Source: Climacium dendroides
Taxonomy: Eukaryota; Streptophyta; Bryopsida; Hypnales; Climaciaceae
Direction: 5' to 3'
Assembly: GCA_950106755.1 (NCBI GenBank)
Contig: OX467091.1
Location: 7,333,538 to 7,397,537, forward strand
DNA length: 64,000 bases
Shown one piece after another: positions 13,301 to 25,692 of the stretch; position 1 is the stretch's first letter, and each line of letters begins with the position of its first letter. A program made the translations under genes and the position numbers. The notes under the pieces were generated by a model, which worked only from the letters and a program-made list of their open reading frames with translations, was not told the DNA's origin and did not search any database.

Positions 13301-14596
13301 AGACCTAGAAAAATAATCCACCCAAGTGCGAGAAGAAGAAGTCTGTTCACGCCCACCACCAATGTCTCAATGCAATTCAGGGCCCTGATCTCACAAAACC
13401 AGAGCAGAAAAGAGAACTACAAAATTGTGAAATAGTGAAACAGGTCAGAAAATCGAACCTGACAGGAAAAAGGATCAGATACCGCACAATCACGCCACAC
13501 ACCCAAAGCGGAAACAAGTATATGTTCCAATTCCACGGCTCCGGGGCATTGGACTTGAAGCATCTAGTGAAGGAATCCTGTGATTACAACCCAGAAGATT
13601 CAATGACAAGAAAGAACTCGAAGAAACACTTCCGAGCAACCTAATTGAATCTTTCTAAACAAGCGGCTGATCACAAGAGTCTCTGTCATCCCCACATAGA
13701 ACGCATAATTATCATAAATCTTTTTATAAAATCCATGGTACAATCCACACCTCTTCTAAACCTTAGTATCGGAATTGAGAAACTCCAAACCCTAGTCGGC
13801 AATCTTAGATGTCAATATCTCTTACCACCACAAATTGCAATTCTACTAGACATAAGAAATAAGTTCTTTGAAACGATGGCACCAGCACGCTACTACACCG
13901 CAGTCTGGGAAAAGGCGCTGCATTTCACTTGAAGAAACCCGCTTAAAATAGGAAAAAGTAATTTGCGACGCAAATTGATTGTTCACCCAGACCTAATCTG
14001 GGTTTAAGTGTATTGGTTTTTATCAGAAATCTCATTTTCATGGGGCACCGCACTTTTAGAACCATTGCCTCGTCTCTCCTCTTGAGAAAGAAACAACAAA
14101 TTCACACGACGATTCAGTGACAGAATCTCCCAGACCAAGGCGAATTCAACACCCAATTACAAAACCAATTTACAAAATCAAGTTCCTAAACCGAGGTCAG
14201 CTTCGAGAAATTATACAGAAAATTATTGTACATGGATTACTTACATCAATGATTGCGCTCCCTGCTTCCCTGAGCACTTCCGAAAGATCCAACAAGTCGC
14301 GCCTGCAACCCAGCATCCCCAGCAATCACCATCAGGGCTGCGATTCACAAACGAAACAGAAGCCAAAACCTCCACTCTGAGATTAGAATGAAATAACACA
14401 CTGACAATTGCATCTTATTGTCGAGGTAGGCCACCGGAGAATTATCCTCCTCCTCCACATGCGCGTCCAGAAAATCATCGTTCACCACTTCCGAGCTGAT
14501 GCCCCTCCCGGTCGTCGTCGTCGTCGTCGTCGTCGTCGTCTCCGTCTCCGTCTCCACACTCCCTCCGCTGGCTCCCAAATTCTCAGACCCTTCCAT
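10332..14596 (-). CDS. GPAT9: Glycerol-3-phosphate acyltransferase 9 (GPAT9), 12 exons, 417 aa
   Basis: GPAT9 is the ER sn-1 glycerol-3-phosphate acyltransferase that starts membrane-lipid and triacylglycerol synthesis. Exons on the minus strand are 14406-14596, 14245-14302, 13459-13577, 13243-13384, 12779-12874, 12129-12225, 11782-11869, 11549-11645, 11360-11445, 11013-11132, 10648-10746 and 10332-10392; all phases close. Blocks in order: RDLLDLSEVLREAG, FTRCFKSNAPEPWNWNIYLF, a hydrophobic region with GWIIFLGLFFP, FVASWTGVVRYHGPRPS, acyltransferase motif I NHTSMIDF (HX4D), GCIWFNRTEA, FPEGTC (motif III), CPIAIKYNKIFVDAHWNS, WYLEPQTIKPGETP, VPWDGYLKY and a QQNFSEAVIRRLQ tail. Length and intron density match plant GPAT9. 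The N-terminus is divergent and holds a poly-Thr run near residues 19-29. An AAACCCTAAA telo-box lies at 14617-14626, just upstream of the ATG. Confidence 0.97.
14511..14555. repeat. Coding GTC/TCCGTC microsatellite in GPAT9 exon 1
   Basis: Ten GTC triplets are followed by TCCGTC-type units. Read on the minus strand they encode the Thr/Glu run in the GPAT9 N-terminus. The unit is in frame, so length changes by whole codons would be tolerated. Confidence 0.9.
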
Positions 14597-16961
14597 GGCT
14601 GCAAACTCGATTCACCAAACCCTAAAGAGAATCTCAATTGAAAATGGTTATGAATCCGTCTCCGTCGACTAGTTGGGTCAAGAATTCACAGGTAAGCTTC
14701 ATGCGCTGGTGCGACGAAGAGACAGACAGACAGGGACTGGCATGAGAGCATCAACACTACTCATGGGCGTCGAAACCCACGCGCCAAGGCTGGCTTGAGG
14801 GGCCCGGGCAGAGAAGGGAGGCCATTTAGAGGGGAGCGCCGCACTGCCTCACCCTGCCTTGCTGCAATCCTTTTGTACGGTAAACTAAATTCTAATTTTT
14901 GTAGAGTTTGACCCTCTCTCCTTCATAACATTTTAATAACATAACATTTTAATCAGCAGGTTTTGTTTTTTGTTTTTTGTTTTTTATTAAAGAGAAACAG
15001 TACCTGCCATAATAAGCCTTCACAGCACTGACACAATTCTGAGTTTGAAAGGTTGAAACCTATCTGAGCTGGAAAAAGAAAAATGTTGATTTTTATAAGG
15101 TAGAAAGCACCGGTAGTTGATCATTTAAGTGATTTTGGAGCCATGGTGAGGAGGAGTATGAGGTGATGGAAGTTTTTTCCCATGTAGGAAGATAGGAAAT
15201 ATGGGGATTGCAAATTTTTCAATATTTTATTCTCAAAATTGAATTACTATGAATTTTAGGAGCCAAAAAGTGTATTTGACCCATAGCTAATGTCTAGAGT
15301 CTTCCAATTCCAATCATTTAAGAACTACTTTCTCACTCATTACTTCCAATTTCCTTGCTCACTACTTTTGGATATGTATTATAACCATATTAGTCCCAAC
15401 CTTGAAAAGGAACCAAAAAAACATTCCAAGTTTGAGTTCTAGCCACAATCCGAGAAGAAAATTTAGCTCAACCAGCTAAAATCCTATATTTTCTTGGACC
15501 AACCGGTTGTCTGGAGTATACTCTCGGCCAAGCCTTAAGAAAATAAAGAATATTCTCCTATTTTCCTCTAAAATGATTGGTTTTTTTCTGAAGATTTTTA
15601 ACTCAATTCGGAAAATTTGAATTTCAACCAGCTAACTTGTAACTAAAGGTCGGTACTCCCTGGACATTGGTTCTAGCCTAAGATTGGAAATAGTGCATTT
15701 TACAAGTTGGGTGTTGGGCATGGTTTATACTTGGTGCTTCTACCTTAGAAGAAGTCATAGTTAGGGGGAAGATGTATAGTATAGCAATTGATCACTTGGT
15801 GTAGCAATATGGAATTTGTATAGCAAGCTTAATGAACTTTCTTCTCTAGTTAAAATAGTAAAGACAAAAGTTCAACGAATTCAATGAATCCCCCCGTCTC
15901 CCTTTATTGTTTATTAATGAAGTAGGGGATCCTTTTGCATACTTGAAAATGGAACCCCTATAATGAACAAAATTGTCTTATATGCCTCTTCAACTAACCA
16001 CAATTCTTGAATTAACACCTAAAGTTCCTTCCAGATATCTATCAAAGTATAATTTTCCATTGATACCTTTCAAGCTTGTAGAGGACCAATTCCAATTACT
16101 TGGTTACGCAATGTTATTTAAGAAGGGAGGTAATTGAAATGGTTTTTTATGATAGTGATAGTGATGTTATTTTCATAATTTTTCACCACCTTGAACTTGA
16201 GACTCTTGATGTTTTTTTAACACCCTAACATTGCCAAAAAATATGGAACATACATTTATTTGCTCCATATATGTATTCAATACTTGTACTCATACTCATA
16301 CTTATATTCATATTCTTATTCATATTCATATTTTTATTCATACTCGTATTCATATTTGTACTTGTATCTAAATATGTTGTTGAAATTGGTTTTTTAATTT
16401 ATTTTTGGAAGTGGTGGTGGTTAATTGAAGTAGGTTGCTTGATTTTTTTGAATCAAAATGGTTATGTTGCATACTAGAAGGAATTTAATGAAGTCTAAGC
16501 CCGCTCTCCAATCAACATACTGGAGTTTGAGGGCTATAAAGAAAGATAAGTTATAAAGAAAGATAACTTTAACTAAGATAGGACAAAATCCAAGTGTATT
16601 GAAGAGTTATAAGGGCACTCAAAAATAAAGGCTCAAACTTGTTTCTAAAAAACCTTCCCTCTCAAATAGGATGGAAAGTCTAGAATGGGTCTCCTAAATG
16701 ATTTCTAAGTCAACAATACATGTTTAGAGTTGCACCAATGTACATAAGTGTGGATGCTCTTAGGTACAAACAAGGATTGGTAAAGCATTTTTGTGCATTC
16801 TTAAAGCTATTGACTTTGTGGCACCAACTAGTTTAACTCCTAAAGCTCTTCATTGTTTAGAAGCTTAAAATTGCTTCAAAATACTTGTCTCTAAAACCAA
16901 ACCAAAAATCTTCATCAATATTTATTTTTAAGCAAATCCAATTCTAAAATTTACAATAAAT
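14597..16961. other. Upstream region of GPAT9 and AT-rich spacer
   Basis: Positions 14597-14880 are GC-richer and probably hold the GPAT9 5' untranslated region and promoter. The rest is AT-rich, with no gene seen and only a hexamer microsatellite near 16.3 kb. Confidence 0.5.
16271..16362. repeat. TATTCA-type hexamer microsatellite
   Basis: Imperfect repeats of ATTCAT/ACTCAT units over about 90 bp. The hydrophobic frame across it (Ile/Phe/Leu-rich) is a by-product of the repeat. Confidence 0.8.
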
Positions 16962-18356
16962 TTAACCCCTAAAGAACCGTTTGTTCCCTCAGGGGATAAT
17001 TTGGGTCTAGGTAGGTTCCTATTGTCTCAATTTGTAGTAAATGTTTTTGAGATTTTTTGAGGTTGTGGAGTTTGCTGAGAGCTTTGTGAATATATAATTT
17101 TTGTTTCAATTGGTGCCCAGGAGAAAAAGTTATGGCACAATAAGCCAAAAATAAAAGTCAACAGGTAGCACAAAAAAATTAAAAAAAGTCAAAATAAAAT
17201 TATTATTATTTTCCTAAAATCTCATATTTTTGCCTACATTTGGAGTTTTGATTCATTCCATTTGGACTAAGGTAAACCAACCCATTGTGGTCAGAATGAG
17301 GAGTTTGGCATCATCTTGTTGCTGAAATTTTTCAATTTTTTACCCACATTAGTACATGTGTGACAAACAGCAAGTGCAATTAAAATTAAATTTTTTTGAC
17401 AAAGGATGAATTCACTAGGAATTTCTGAAGCATTGAGCCCAAAAAGAGTCAGTAGACTACCTTAAGACCAACAAAATCCGAATCTATAATGCTCATCTCA
17501 CTGCCTAATGCAGTCAAAATAGTTTCTATTACAGAAGGCCAAAAAAGTCAATTTTTACAATGGACTTCACACTGAAAAATCAGAAGTTCCTAATGAGGTC
17601 AGTGTTCACTCCATTGCTGTCATGTAAGACATGCATTGTTGTCCACATCCCACATCCTGAAAAAAACCCACAATGGGTCATTTCTTAGGCAACCGCAATG
17701 GGTCATTTCACTACAATGGGTTGTCTTACCTTAGTTATGAGAAAGTTATGGACAATCTTAGTTTTTTGGACAATTTAAACATCTTCTTGAAAAAATAACT
17801 TATAGGATTCATTTGTGAATGCAATTTTTACAATTTTCCAAAAGAAATTTTAGGCCAAGGTTAGGTTTTCTTTCTAGAACAATCTCACTGTTGGAATTAT
17901 TCTATGTCAATTCCATCTTAAAGCTATTAATGATTTGTTTTTTCCTTCAATATTTAACCTACTTCTACTTAACAATTTTTTAATGAGTGAAAATTAAGTG
18001 TTTTTTTGTTGAATTTTTTTCCTTAGATTCTCAACTCAACCATTCAACATAAAAATTTAGAAAATCAAAATTAATAGTGCAAAAAATTTTAGTTAAAAAG
18101 ATTCAAAGCCAAAAAAATCTAGTCAAGCAAGTTGCAAAAAAAATTGTTTTTTTCACTTTGGATGCACATATCTTGCAATCTATGCAGTCAAATTTGATGA
18201 AATTTTTACCACATGTTCTCAAACAAGTTAAGCACAAGAGACTATATTCGGATTTTGAAAAAACATATTTTTTTGGTTTTCTTAGGTGAACGCATCAGAA
18301 GTGGTAGTTTTGAGTAGTTTTTGATAGAAAACACCCTTGGGGGCTTTAGGGGTTAA
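16962..18356. mobile_element. TTAA-flanked TIR element, family B copy 2
   Basis: TTAA (16962-16965) precedes CCCCTAAAGAACCG and the subterminal CCCTCAGGGGATAA. The right end GGGGGCTTTAGGGG precedes TTAA (18353-18356). The element is 1.39 kb and shares ends and interior segments with copies at 2999 and 58118. No transposase is visible. Confidence 0.8.
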
Positions 18357-19708
18357 AATTATTAATTCCAATGGTTAGAATATCTTAGAAAAAAATTGCA
18401 ACCATTTTTTAAATTTTTATTTGAAAATTTTCAAAATTGAATTCAAAAATATTACTTCATATATTTTTTCTACTTTCATTGCCTACAAAATAAAAACCCT
18501 CATAACTTCTACTTCACTATTCAAAATTGAATGGTTCAAATGTTTTTGAATAGATATCAATCTTTTAGATTAAATAAAATCAATTCATCTTTTTTATGAG
18601 TATAATTTTAGATGCCCAAATTTGACATTGAAATTGAAGAAAATATTATAATTTTGCAATATTTTTATCATAATGACCTTTAAACAAGAATGATCATCAT
18701 CCATCCTAAAAAATTTACAAAAACAATCTAAATTATGAAGCCGATAGAGCTTGTTCAAATTTAAAAAATAAAAAAAAATAGTTTTTTTTAAGTTTTGTTG
18801 GGGTTTAAGGAGACAAATTTTCTTACTCTTCTGTTTTTTATAAATAAGGGTTTGAGTATGGTTCCCCTTTCAAAGAGAAGGGTCCTTGGAGGATGTTTAA
18901 GATTCCAATTCTAAATTTTTAATTAATTTTAATTAATTTAAATACAACTTTAATTTTTAGATGGCTTTCAATTTTCTGAAAATTATTTAACTTTACAATA
19001 GTTGAACTTCATTTTTGAAACTCTATTACTTTGAAATGTTTGAAATATGTTATGGTGTCATATGCAATTTATTGTAACACCTAAATGTCCAAGGCCTTTG
19101 TCGAGCTTTTATGAATTTTCTCTAAATTGAACAAAATGCCAGCATTTTGATAAGTTTTATCAATTTTTTAAAAGTCTAACCATGTAAATTCAATTTAGAC
19201 ATGTTAGAGATCACATAGGAAAAGAAAATACAACAATATCACTTATGAATTGAAAGATTATAATGTTTGATCATGAGTGTGTTAATATTGCAAAAGTGAT
19301 TTGAAGTCTTTCAATCCTCTTTTCACCTGCCAAATCTAAAAAATTGGTCACCAAAAAATAAAAGATAAAGGGCTTAATATGCATAACCCCAATCAATTTA
19401 TGGCTTCTCAAAATCTACTTGACAATTTTTTTAAATGAATTTCTAATGTGATTTTTTCTCCAAGACCTACTAGTGTATTTGAGGTTCCTTTCTAAGAGCC
19501 CTTGACACTACAAAAGTCAAGATTGTAATGGATATCTTTGCACAAAATCTTGAATAGAAAATCCTAATCAATCATTTTCAAAATTGGATTTTTGATGCTA
19601 CAACTAGAATTCAAAAAGGATTTTTCAAAAAGATAAACTATTGAAAATAGCAACTTGGTTAGGTTGTATTTAACTTCAAAATATTTTTGATACCAAAATT
19701 TCATGCCT
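18357..19708. other. AT-rich spacer, no gene seen
   Basis: No frame of convincing length or composition and no recognised repeat terminus. Confidence 0.5.
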
Positions 19709-19711
19709 TGG

Positions 19712-19926
19712 CACTACAAGAGAAACTGGGCCTAATTGACAGAAATCAACCCCTCCTAATCTACAGAAATTTGACGAGTTTCTATCAATTAGGACAAAAA
19801 ATTGTCCGAATTGACAGAAAATTGTCCAAATTGACAAAAACTTGTCAATTTTCTGTAGATTAGGAGGGGCTGATTTCTGTCAATTAGGACCAATTTCTGT
19901 CAATTTGGACAGGTTTTCTTGTAGTG
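19712..19926. mobile_element. Small CACTA-type MITE, 215 bp
   Basis: The element starts CACTACAAGAGAAA and ends TTTTCTTGTAGTG, the En/Spm-CACTA terminus. It is flanked by a 3-bp TGG duplication (19709-19711 and 19927-19929). Subterminal AATTGACAGAAA-type repeats occur in both orientations, so the whole element nearly folds back on itself. It is non-autonomous. Confidence 0.9.
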
Positions 19927-20093
19927 TGGGCATTTATGGATTAATTATAACTTGAAACGGGCTAAAATAACATTATTTTCAACCAAAAAATCCAACCTAT
20001 CATTTTTGTTCAACTAGAAGATCATTTAGGGATAGAGCCACAGAAGAACTAGTGTAGAAAATTCAAGGTGAAAAAATGGCAATTATTTGTACC

Positions 20094-21012
20094 TCAATCC
20101 CTAAGAGAAAGAACTAAGTGTCTGCTCAATGTATACAAGAAATCTTTGATAGGTTCCTAAGAAGTCATTTTTTGTTAGATGTTCATGAAATTTGGACACA
20201 ATGTATGAACATGTACTACTTTGGTGAAAAACTAATTTCTTTTCAATTGGGTGCTTGGATCAAAAGTTATGCTACTGTAAGGTTTTGGAGCAATTTGGGA
20301 ATCTCTTGAGAATCTTTTGCAAAAAAGCTCATCAACTTTTGAAATTTGTCATGTATGTATCTAATAAAATAAGTCATAAAATTATAAAAAAATTTACTCT
20401 CAAATCACATTCTAAGAGGAGTCAAACTTTGTCAGCTATATTGGGGCAACTTCAAAAAAAAACATTTTCTTCTAACTTCAAGTCCTATTATTTTTCAATT
20501 TGTGAAGTCAAAATTCTTGAATTTTTTTTCACATATTCCAAATTTTTGTCACTAACTTTTCATTGTTCAGATTTCAAATTAAAATTTTCTTCATTGCACA
20601 AGAAATCATCAAAAATGACTAGTGTATTGCCAATTCACTTAACCTTCTTACATTGTAAGGTGATTTAGTCTAAGCTAGTCATCTCAGTTGCTTCTAAATT
20701 TTTTCATGAATGAACCTAACATCATATACTTATGAATGGTCAAAATATTCATTTTCATTTAGAGCAAAAATTTTACTCCAAGAGGGCCTAAAGACCTTGT
20801 TTAGTAGGAATGAAAAAAAGTTTTTTTTCTCACTTCAAACATTATAATCTTTCAATCTATGTGGGCAAATGGGCTTACGGGCTGAAAATTTTTCCACACT
20901 TTGGTGAAATAATTTATTTCAATTTTGTACAATTGAAGTTTCAAAAACCCTAAACCCTATAGTTTTGGACAATGTCCTCCCTAAAAAAAAAACTTAATCC
21001 TTAAGGGATCAA
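20094..21012. mobile_element. Family A element copy 2, flanked by TCAA
   Basis: The interior aligns with 2424-4190 minus the nested B insertion (for example ACTTTGGTGAAAAACTAA and CAAAAAAGCTCATCAAC). Ends are TCAA|TCCCTAAGAG and CTTAAGGGA|TCAA, a 4-bp direct repeat that differs from TTAA. The empty site for family-B copy 1 lies near 20638. The 137-codon frame at 20255-20668 is not shared intact with copy 1 and has no recognisable domain. Confidence 0.75.
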
Positions 21013-21383
21013 GTTAGGTTGTTTGTTTTTGTTTTGTTAGTTTTTTTAACATTAAGATCTCCTAGACCTAGACTGTGTGTCCCTTAGTCGCATTTCTGGT
21101 ACCATCCAAAAATCCTCTATGAGGAGGGGTATGTGTACAAGCTTGTTTTTTTGGCATTTGTACTTTTAATTGAGTAACTTTTGTTGTCTTCACTTGTTAG
21201 TTGATAGTTTATAAAACTAGGATTTATTAACAAACTAATGTGAAAATGATTGAATTTCAAAGTTTTCATCAATTAAAAAATTAATTAATTTTAAAAAAAT
21301 CACTTTAACCTTTATTTTGGATGTGCCAATGGCACAGGGCACACTAGAATTGCTTGAAATCACACTTAAGCGTTTTGCACTTA

Positions 21384-21822
21384 GAGCATCCCCACCCGTC
21401 TGGCAAAATGTAGAGTAGGATTTGGCTAGCATTTGGCCAGGCCATCCACTTTTGCAAGCCGGATGAGGAGCAAGGCCCACCCATTGGGACCACAGCCTAT
21501 TAACAGGCTCAGAAAAATCAGGTGTATGGTAAGAATCAAACATAGCATGGTAACTTATTGGACATGGCTTCAATGCCAACTCAGCCGCGGCATGGCAAGG
21601 GATAAAAAACAGCACGAAAGAAGAGGCGGAAAGGCGCTTCCAGTTTGTCTCTTCTTGTTTTGCAGGCCAAACCGCGGCTTGCAAAATCACCCCAAAATGC
21701 AAGCCAAGGCCCACTTGCAAGCCCTCTCTTGTAACAAGTCATCCATTTTGCAAGACGGGTGGGGCACTTTTGCAAGCCGCGGTGGACAAGCCATCCGTTT
21801 TGCAAGACGGGTGGGGATGCCC
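21384..21822. mobile_element. TIR element, 439 bp, GC-rich
   Basis: The start GAGCATCCCCACCCGTC is the inverted complement (one mismatch) of the end GACGGGTGGGGATGCCC. Internal copies of TTTTGCAAG/CAAGCCG units alternate. The GAGCATC-type start resembles PIF/Harbinger-like plant MITEs. Flanks are TTA and TTC, so the duplication is not secure. The overlapping 161-codon frames on both strands are by-products. Confidence 0.65.
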
Positions 21823-22263
21823 TTCCGTGTAGCGCTTAGTTGCGCCACCGACAACAAGAGCTTGCCTGACAGAAGCTTATCTCGCGGTAGGCAAGTGAGT
21901 AATGGCACAATGGAGTGACACTTGCAGACAGTGTGCAACTGTGCGGCCCCATAATGATGAGACCCCTGTGCACCATGAAAAATAATTTGCCGAGTCTGCT
22001 AAGCTAGCGCACGTGACTGTATGAAATTCAATTCTTGTGTGTCACTGGGTCACTGGGAGACATAAGCACGGCGCAGGCGGCACGTACTCATCGATCATCG
22101 ATCCTTTCCAGTGCTTCCTTTTCTGTTCGAATGAGTGTTTTGTTATTAATGTGGGTTGCCAATTTTCTAGTGTAATTAAAGCAGTTTAGAGGTAGTTCGT
22201 TCTGCAATATAATACGTTTCTTGTTCCGTATCACCTCTAACTTACACCAAATGGAGCAATTAA

Positions 22264-22629
22264 GGTAGAACTACCCATTACCATACAGATTTGCTATCTA
22301 GGTACTTTGGAGAAGCTATTTATGAGCTCTCATATTTTTCAGAGATTGAATTGTTTGAGAGAAGTCAATTGCAAAAAAAATGAAGACATTCTGGCAAAAA
22401 TTGAATTTTTTGTGATTTTTCAAAGCTGAAATGTAAAACTGTGAGTAGACCCTTGGTAAAGCATGACCAGACCATTGTTGAAGCATGGGCTGATGTGTCC
22501 ACTCCCCAGTGCATTGCCATCATGATCATGGATGAGTAAGATTATGGTAATAAGATGGGCCAGTGACGGAAATGGGAGGAACCTGTAGGTGGGGGAATTG
22601 GGTAAATGGTGGTAATGGGTAGTTCTACC
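22264..22629. mobile_element. TIR element, 366 bp, unclassified
   Basis: GGTAGAACTACCCATTACCA at the left is inverted at the right end (22611-22629) with almost full identity. The interior is non-coding. No target duplication could be called. Confidence 0.6.
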
Positions 22630-25504
22630 ATAGGTTGCCTTAGCAATTAGGTTGCCTTACCCTGCCGAGTTACCCCATGACTCATGAGTTATTCACTGCG
22701 TCCACATGGAGGCAACTGTGTCTCTCTCTCAACAGATTTTATATTAGGGTATCGTTGGTTTAGTGCTCGTGTTGTACTGCTAATTAGTTTTCAGCAACTT
22801 AGAAAATGTTTATTGTATTAAATATTGATGAAAATCACCACGGTAAAAGTAAATATTTATATAGTGTAAAATGTCGAGCAATTAGTGTGGGACAACCGAA
22901 TTGCACCATTTGGTGTAGATCATGCTTACTTAGTTCATATATCTTAGAAAACCAAACACTTCACTTTGGGTAGAGCTAGGAAAGGCCAGCCTTACGTGAA
23001 CACCAAGTCCAGGTTGCAACCAAGTACAGTATATAATTAAGATGAAGTAAGTTCATTATTGAAACATCAAGTTTGAATGAATGAGTTGTCTGGATTTCAA
23101 ATGAGGCCATCACTGGAACATGGGAGCTGCCCAAATTCATATGGCTGAACTTCAGACTCGATTTCCCAGGTACCGAAAAGGGAGCTCAGATTTTTTTTAA
23201 GTATGGGAGGAGATTGCACAACTTAACTTCATTATCTGAGAGCGAGTAGCAGCGCTGGCCAAGAAACACATGTGCACGCCTGGCCAATTTGCTCTTACTG
23301 GGGATGAAGTTTTGCACATTATTCCTTAGCCAACTGTGCAGAATCTGGCCTTATTTATTTGGCTGGAAAGTTTCAAGGAAGCAATAAACCATATAAGATT
23401 CATTTCATTCTGTGTTTTTTAATTATGAAGAAATGAAGATAAATTTCATAATTTTCAAATGTCAGTTCGAATAAAGAAAACTAATGAAGTTTAACCAGGA
23501 GTGGACATGGATTGTCCTTTCAAGGGTTAATGGCAACACCAATGCCTGAATATGAAGTTGCACGAGATTGACAAAATGAAAGTCATTCCAAATAAAGTCA
23601 AAATGGTTAACTTGTAAAGGACTAAGGGCTGGTGTCCAATTTTCTTTTTCTTTTGATCCAATTTGTGTACGTCATTTGTGGATTTTTTTTGGGTTCAATT
23701 CGGTTTATTTTATGACCAACACGGATATTGCTCTCCATTAATTCAGGTGACACAAACTATGGCATTATCTAAGGTTACATGATTTACAATACACTCGATT
23801 GAATTGACCCTTTTCAAACCTCGAAATCCTTCGTCCTTGTGGGGTTAAATTCGCTTTAATCCAGGACTCTCACAATCATGCACTTTTCAGGTCGAGTAGA
23901 CTCAAAAGACCCTGTAAATCTAAACCCATGCTAATAGATGATGTAACTCACAATTTTTTACACCAGAATCGAGCCAATTTAACGAAATCAACTATAAAAT
24001 TCAACTCATATGCTACGTCACAATAGATTCCAGGGTATGCTGTACACTACATGAGGAAAGCATGAGTCAGTTGCACTGTAATCTAGATTGTGAGGCTCAT
24101 GCATTCCAGATGAATTCAGGGCCACTCCGACAATGAAGGCTGGAAAACTGATTGACAGACCGTTTCGGTAGAAGTGGGTAAATGCAACAAGTCTACATCT
24201 GATCCGCTTCTTAAAAGAGCTGGGATTCTTGTTCAGATCAGAGATCATGCCAAGATCAAACTAATTAAACCCTTGCAAAGTAGCGTTGAAACTGTGTCAG
24301 TTCTACTCCTCTAATTATCAAAAACAGATTTGACCTGCAGTGGACTTACACTGTGAGGCAGACAGTCCGTCGTCCCCAAGGCCTGCGTGCCCTTGGTATG
24401 AAACCAATCCAACGGGGGAGCCGATCCACTTAAAACTGAATTGAAGTCTATGAATTCCTTTGAGAACTGCCGTGAAAATCGTAAACCTCGCGCAGTTTCG
24501 CTCCTCAGATATTAGCAGTATGAGAGTACGTCCCTAATGTGATTTGTCATAATTAGCTCAAGTTGCTAAAAACGCCACTAAATGTGCTACAATTTCAAAT
24601 GTAACAGTGTGTTTTCAAGGAAAAGTTTGGGTAGAAGCTTGCTAATTAAGTGAAGCCACATTTGTGAACATGCACTGGATATCAGGCAGTGCGTGGTGCA
24701 CTTCATCCGGTTCTTTGAGGTTTGTACCGACCCTTTTCTGTTCGGTACAATCACAGGTACCCATGCGCTTCCTTGCTGCAGGTGACTTAGCTAAATTCTA
24801 TCTGCACCTGGGGAAGCTCTGCCACAATCTTCTGGTCACCATTTCTTGTACGACGAATGGGAGGATTGATGTGTATAGCGATGATCTAAGAAGTAGTGTG
24901 AAAAAACTAGTGTAGAAAATTCAAGGTGAAAAAATGGCAATATCACTTGAAATCACTTGTTCAACCCCAAAATTCGCTCTACAACGAGAGCTTGCCTGAA
25001 AAATCTTGTGGCATGCAAGTCTTTTCAAACTTGTCAATTGCCACGTACATAGATCCCTTCATCAAGGGCCAAGGCTCCTTCTTGATTTGCCATCTCACCC
25101 CTCAGATCGAGATTGGATCGCGAAGTTGGCAACGCGACAAGGGGATGTCTCGCTCATTATGCAACCCGAAAACGTAGGAGGTGTGTGTGATTGTGCATCC
25201 GCTCTCCACTTCCTCTAAGAATTTGCTTCCACTACTTGCAGTCAAGCGATTATTTTCTTCAATGTTGTAAGTTAGTAGGCATCCAACTCTTGAATGGTGC
25301 TCGCGTCCGACTCTTCGGATGGGCTGCTTCTGCATGATGACGTGCAACAACTTGGACCGGAAGCTTGGAGGCCAATCTAGACTTCGTTGCTTCACTTGTC
25401 TCAGTGAGTTATTGTGCCATGTGATTCTATTGCGAGTTGATGCATAAGAGATAGAACGCACACAACTTTTTATATTCTCAATTGCTCACTTACATGTTTT
25501 TTCC
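22630..25504. other. Spacer of mixed composition, no gene recognised
   Basis: Composition is closer to genic DNA than the AT-rich spacers, and frames of 70-120 codons occur at 24018-24248, 24664-25218 and 25102-25461. None shows a known motif or plausible splice-linked continuation. It may hold an unrecognised or decayed gene. Confidence 0.35.
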
Positions 25505-25508
25505 TTAG

Positions 25509-25692
25509 ATGGGGAATTTCATTAAAATGGCGATATTCCATGTGCCATTTTCACAGTGCCATTTTCACAGTGCCATTCCCACAGTTACTGAGCGGTCTGA
25601 AATCTATTAGTGTCCTAGATTTCAGACCACCCGGTCTGAACTGTGGAATGTCAAAGTCACAGAATATTTGCCATTTTAATGAAATTCCCCAT
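25509..25692. mobile_element. Family C MITE copy 1 (TSD TTAG)
   Basis: ATGGGGAATTTCATTAAAA at the left is inverted at the right end. The flanking 4-bp duplication is TTAG (25505-25508 and 25693-25696). The interior holds the GGTCTGAAATCTATTAGTG / ATTTCAGACC palindrome found in other copies. Confidence 0.9.

Noticed and set aside
20255..20668. 137-codon frame inside family A copy 2 as a transposase
   Set aside because: Lys/Phe/Ser-rich with no DDE motif, and not kept open in copy 1.
21235..21938. Overlapping 161-codon frames on both strands
   Set aside because: They lie over a TIR element with internal repeats, and both strands are open because of composition.
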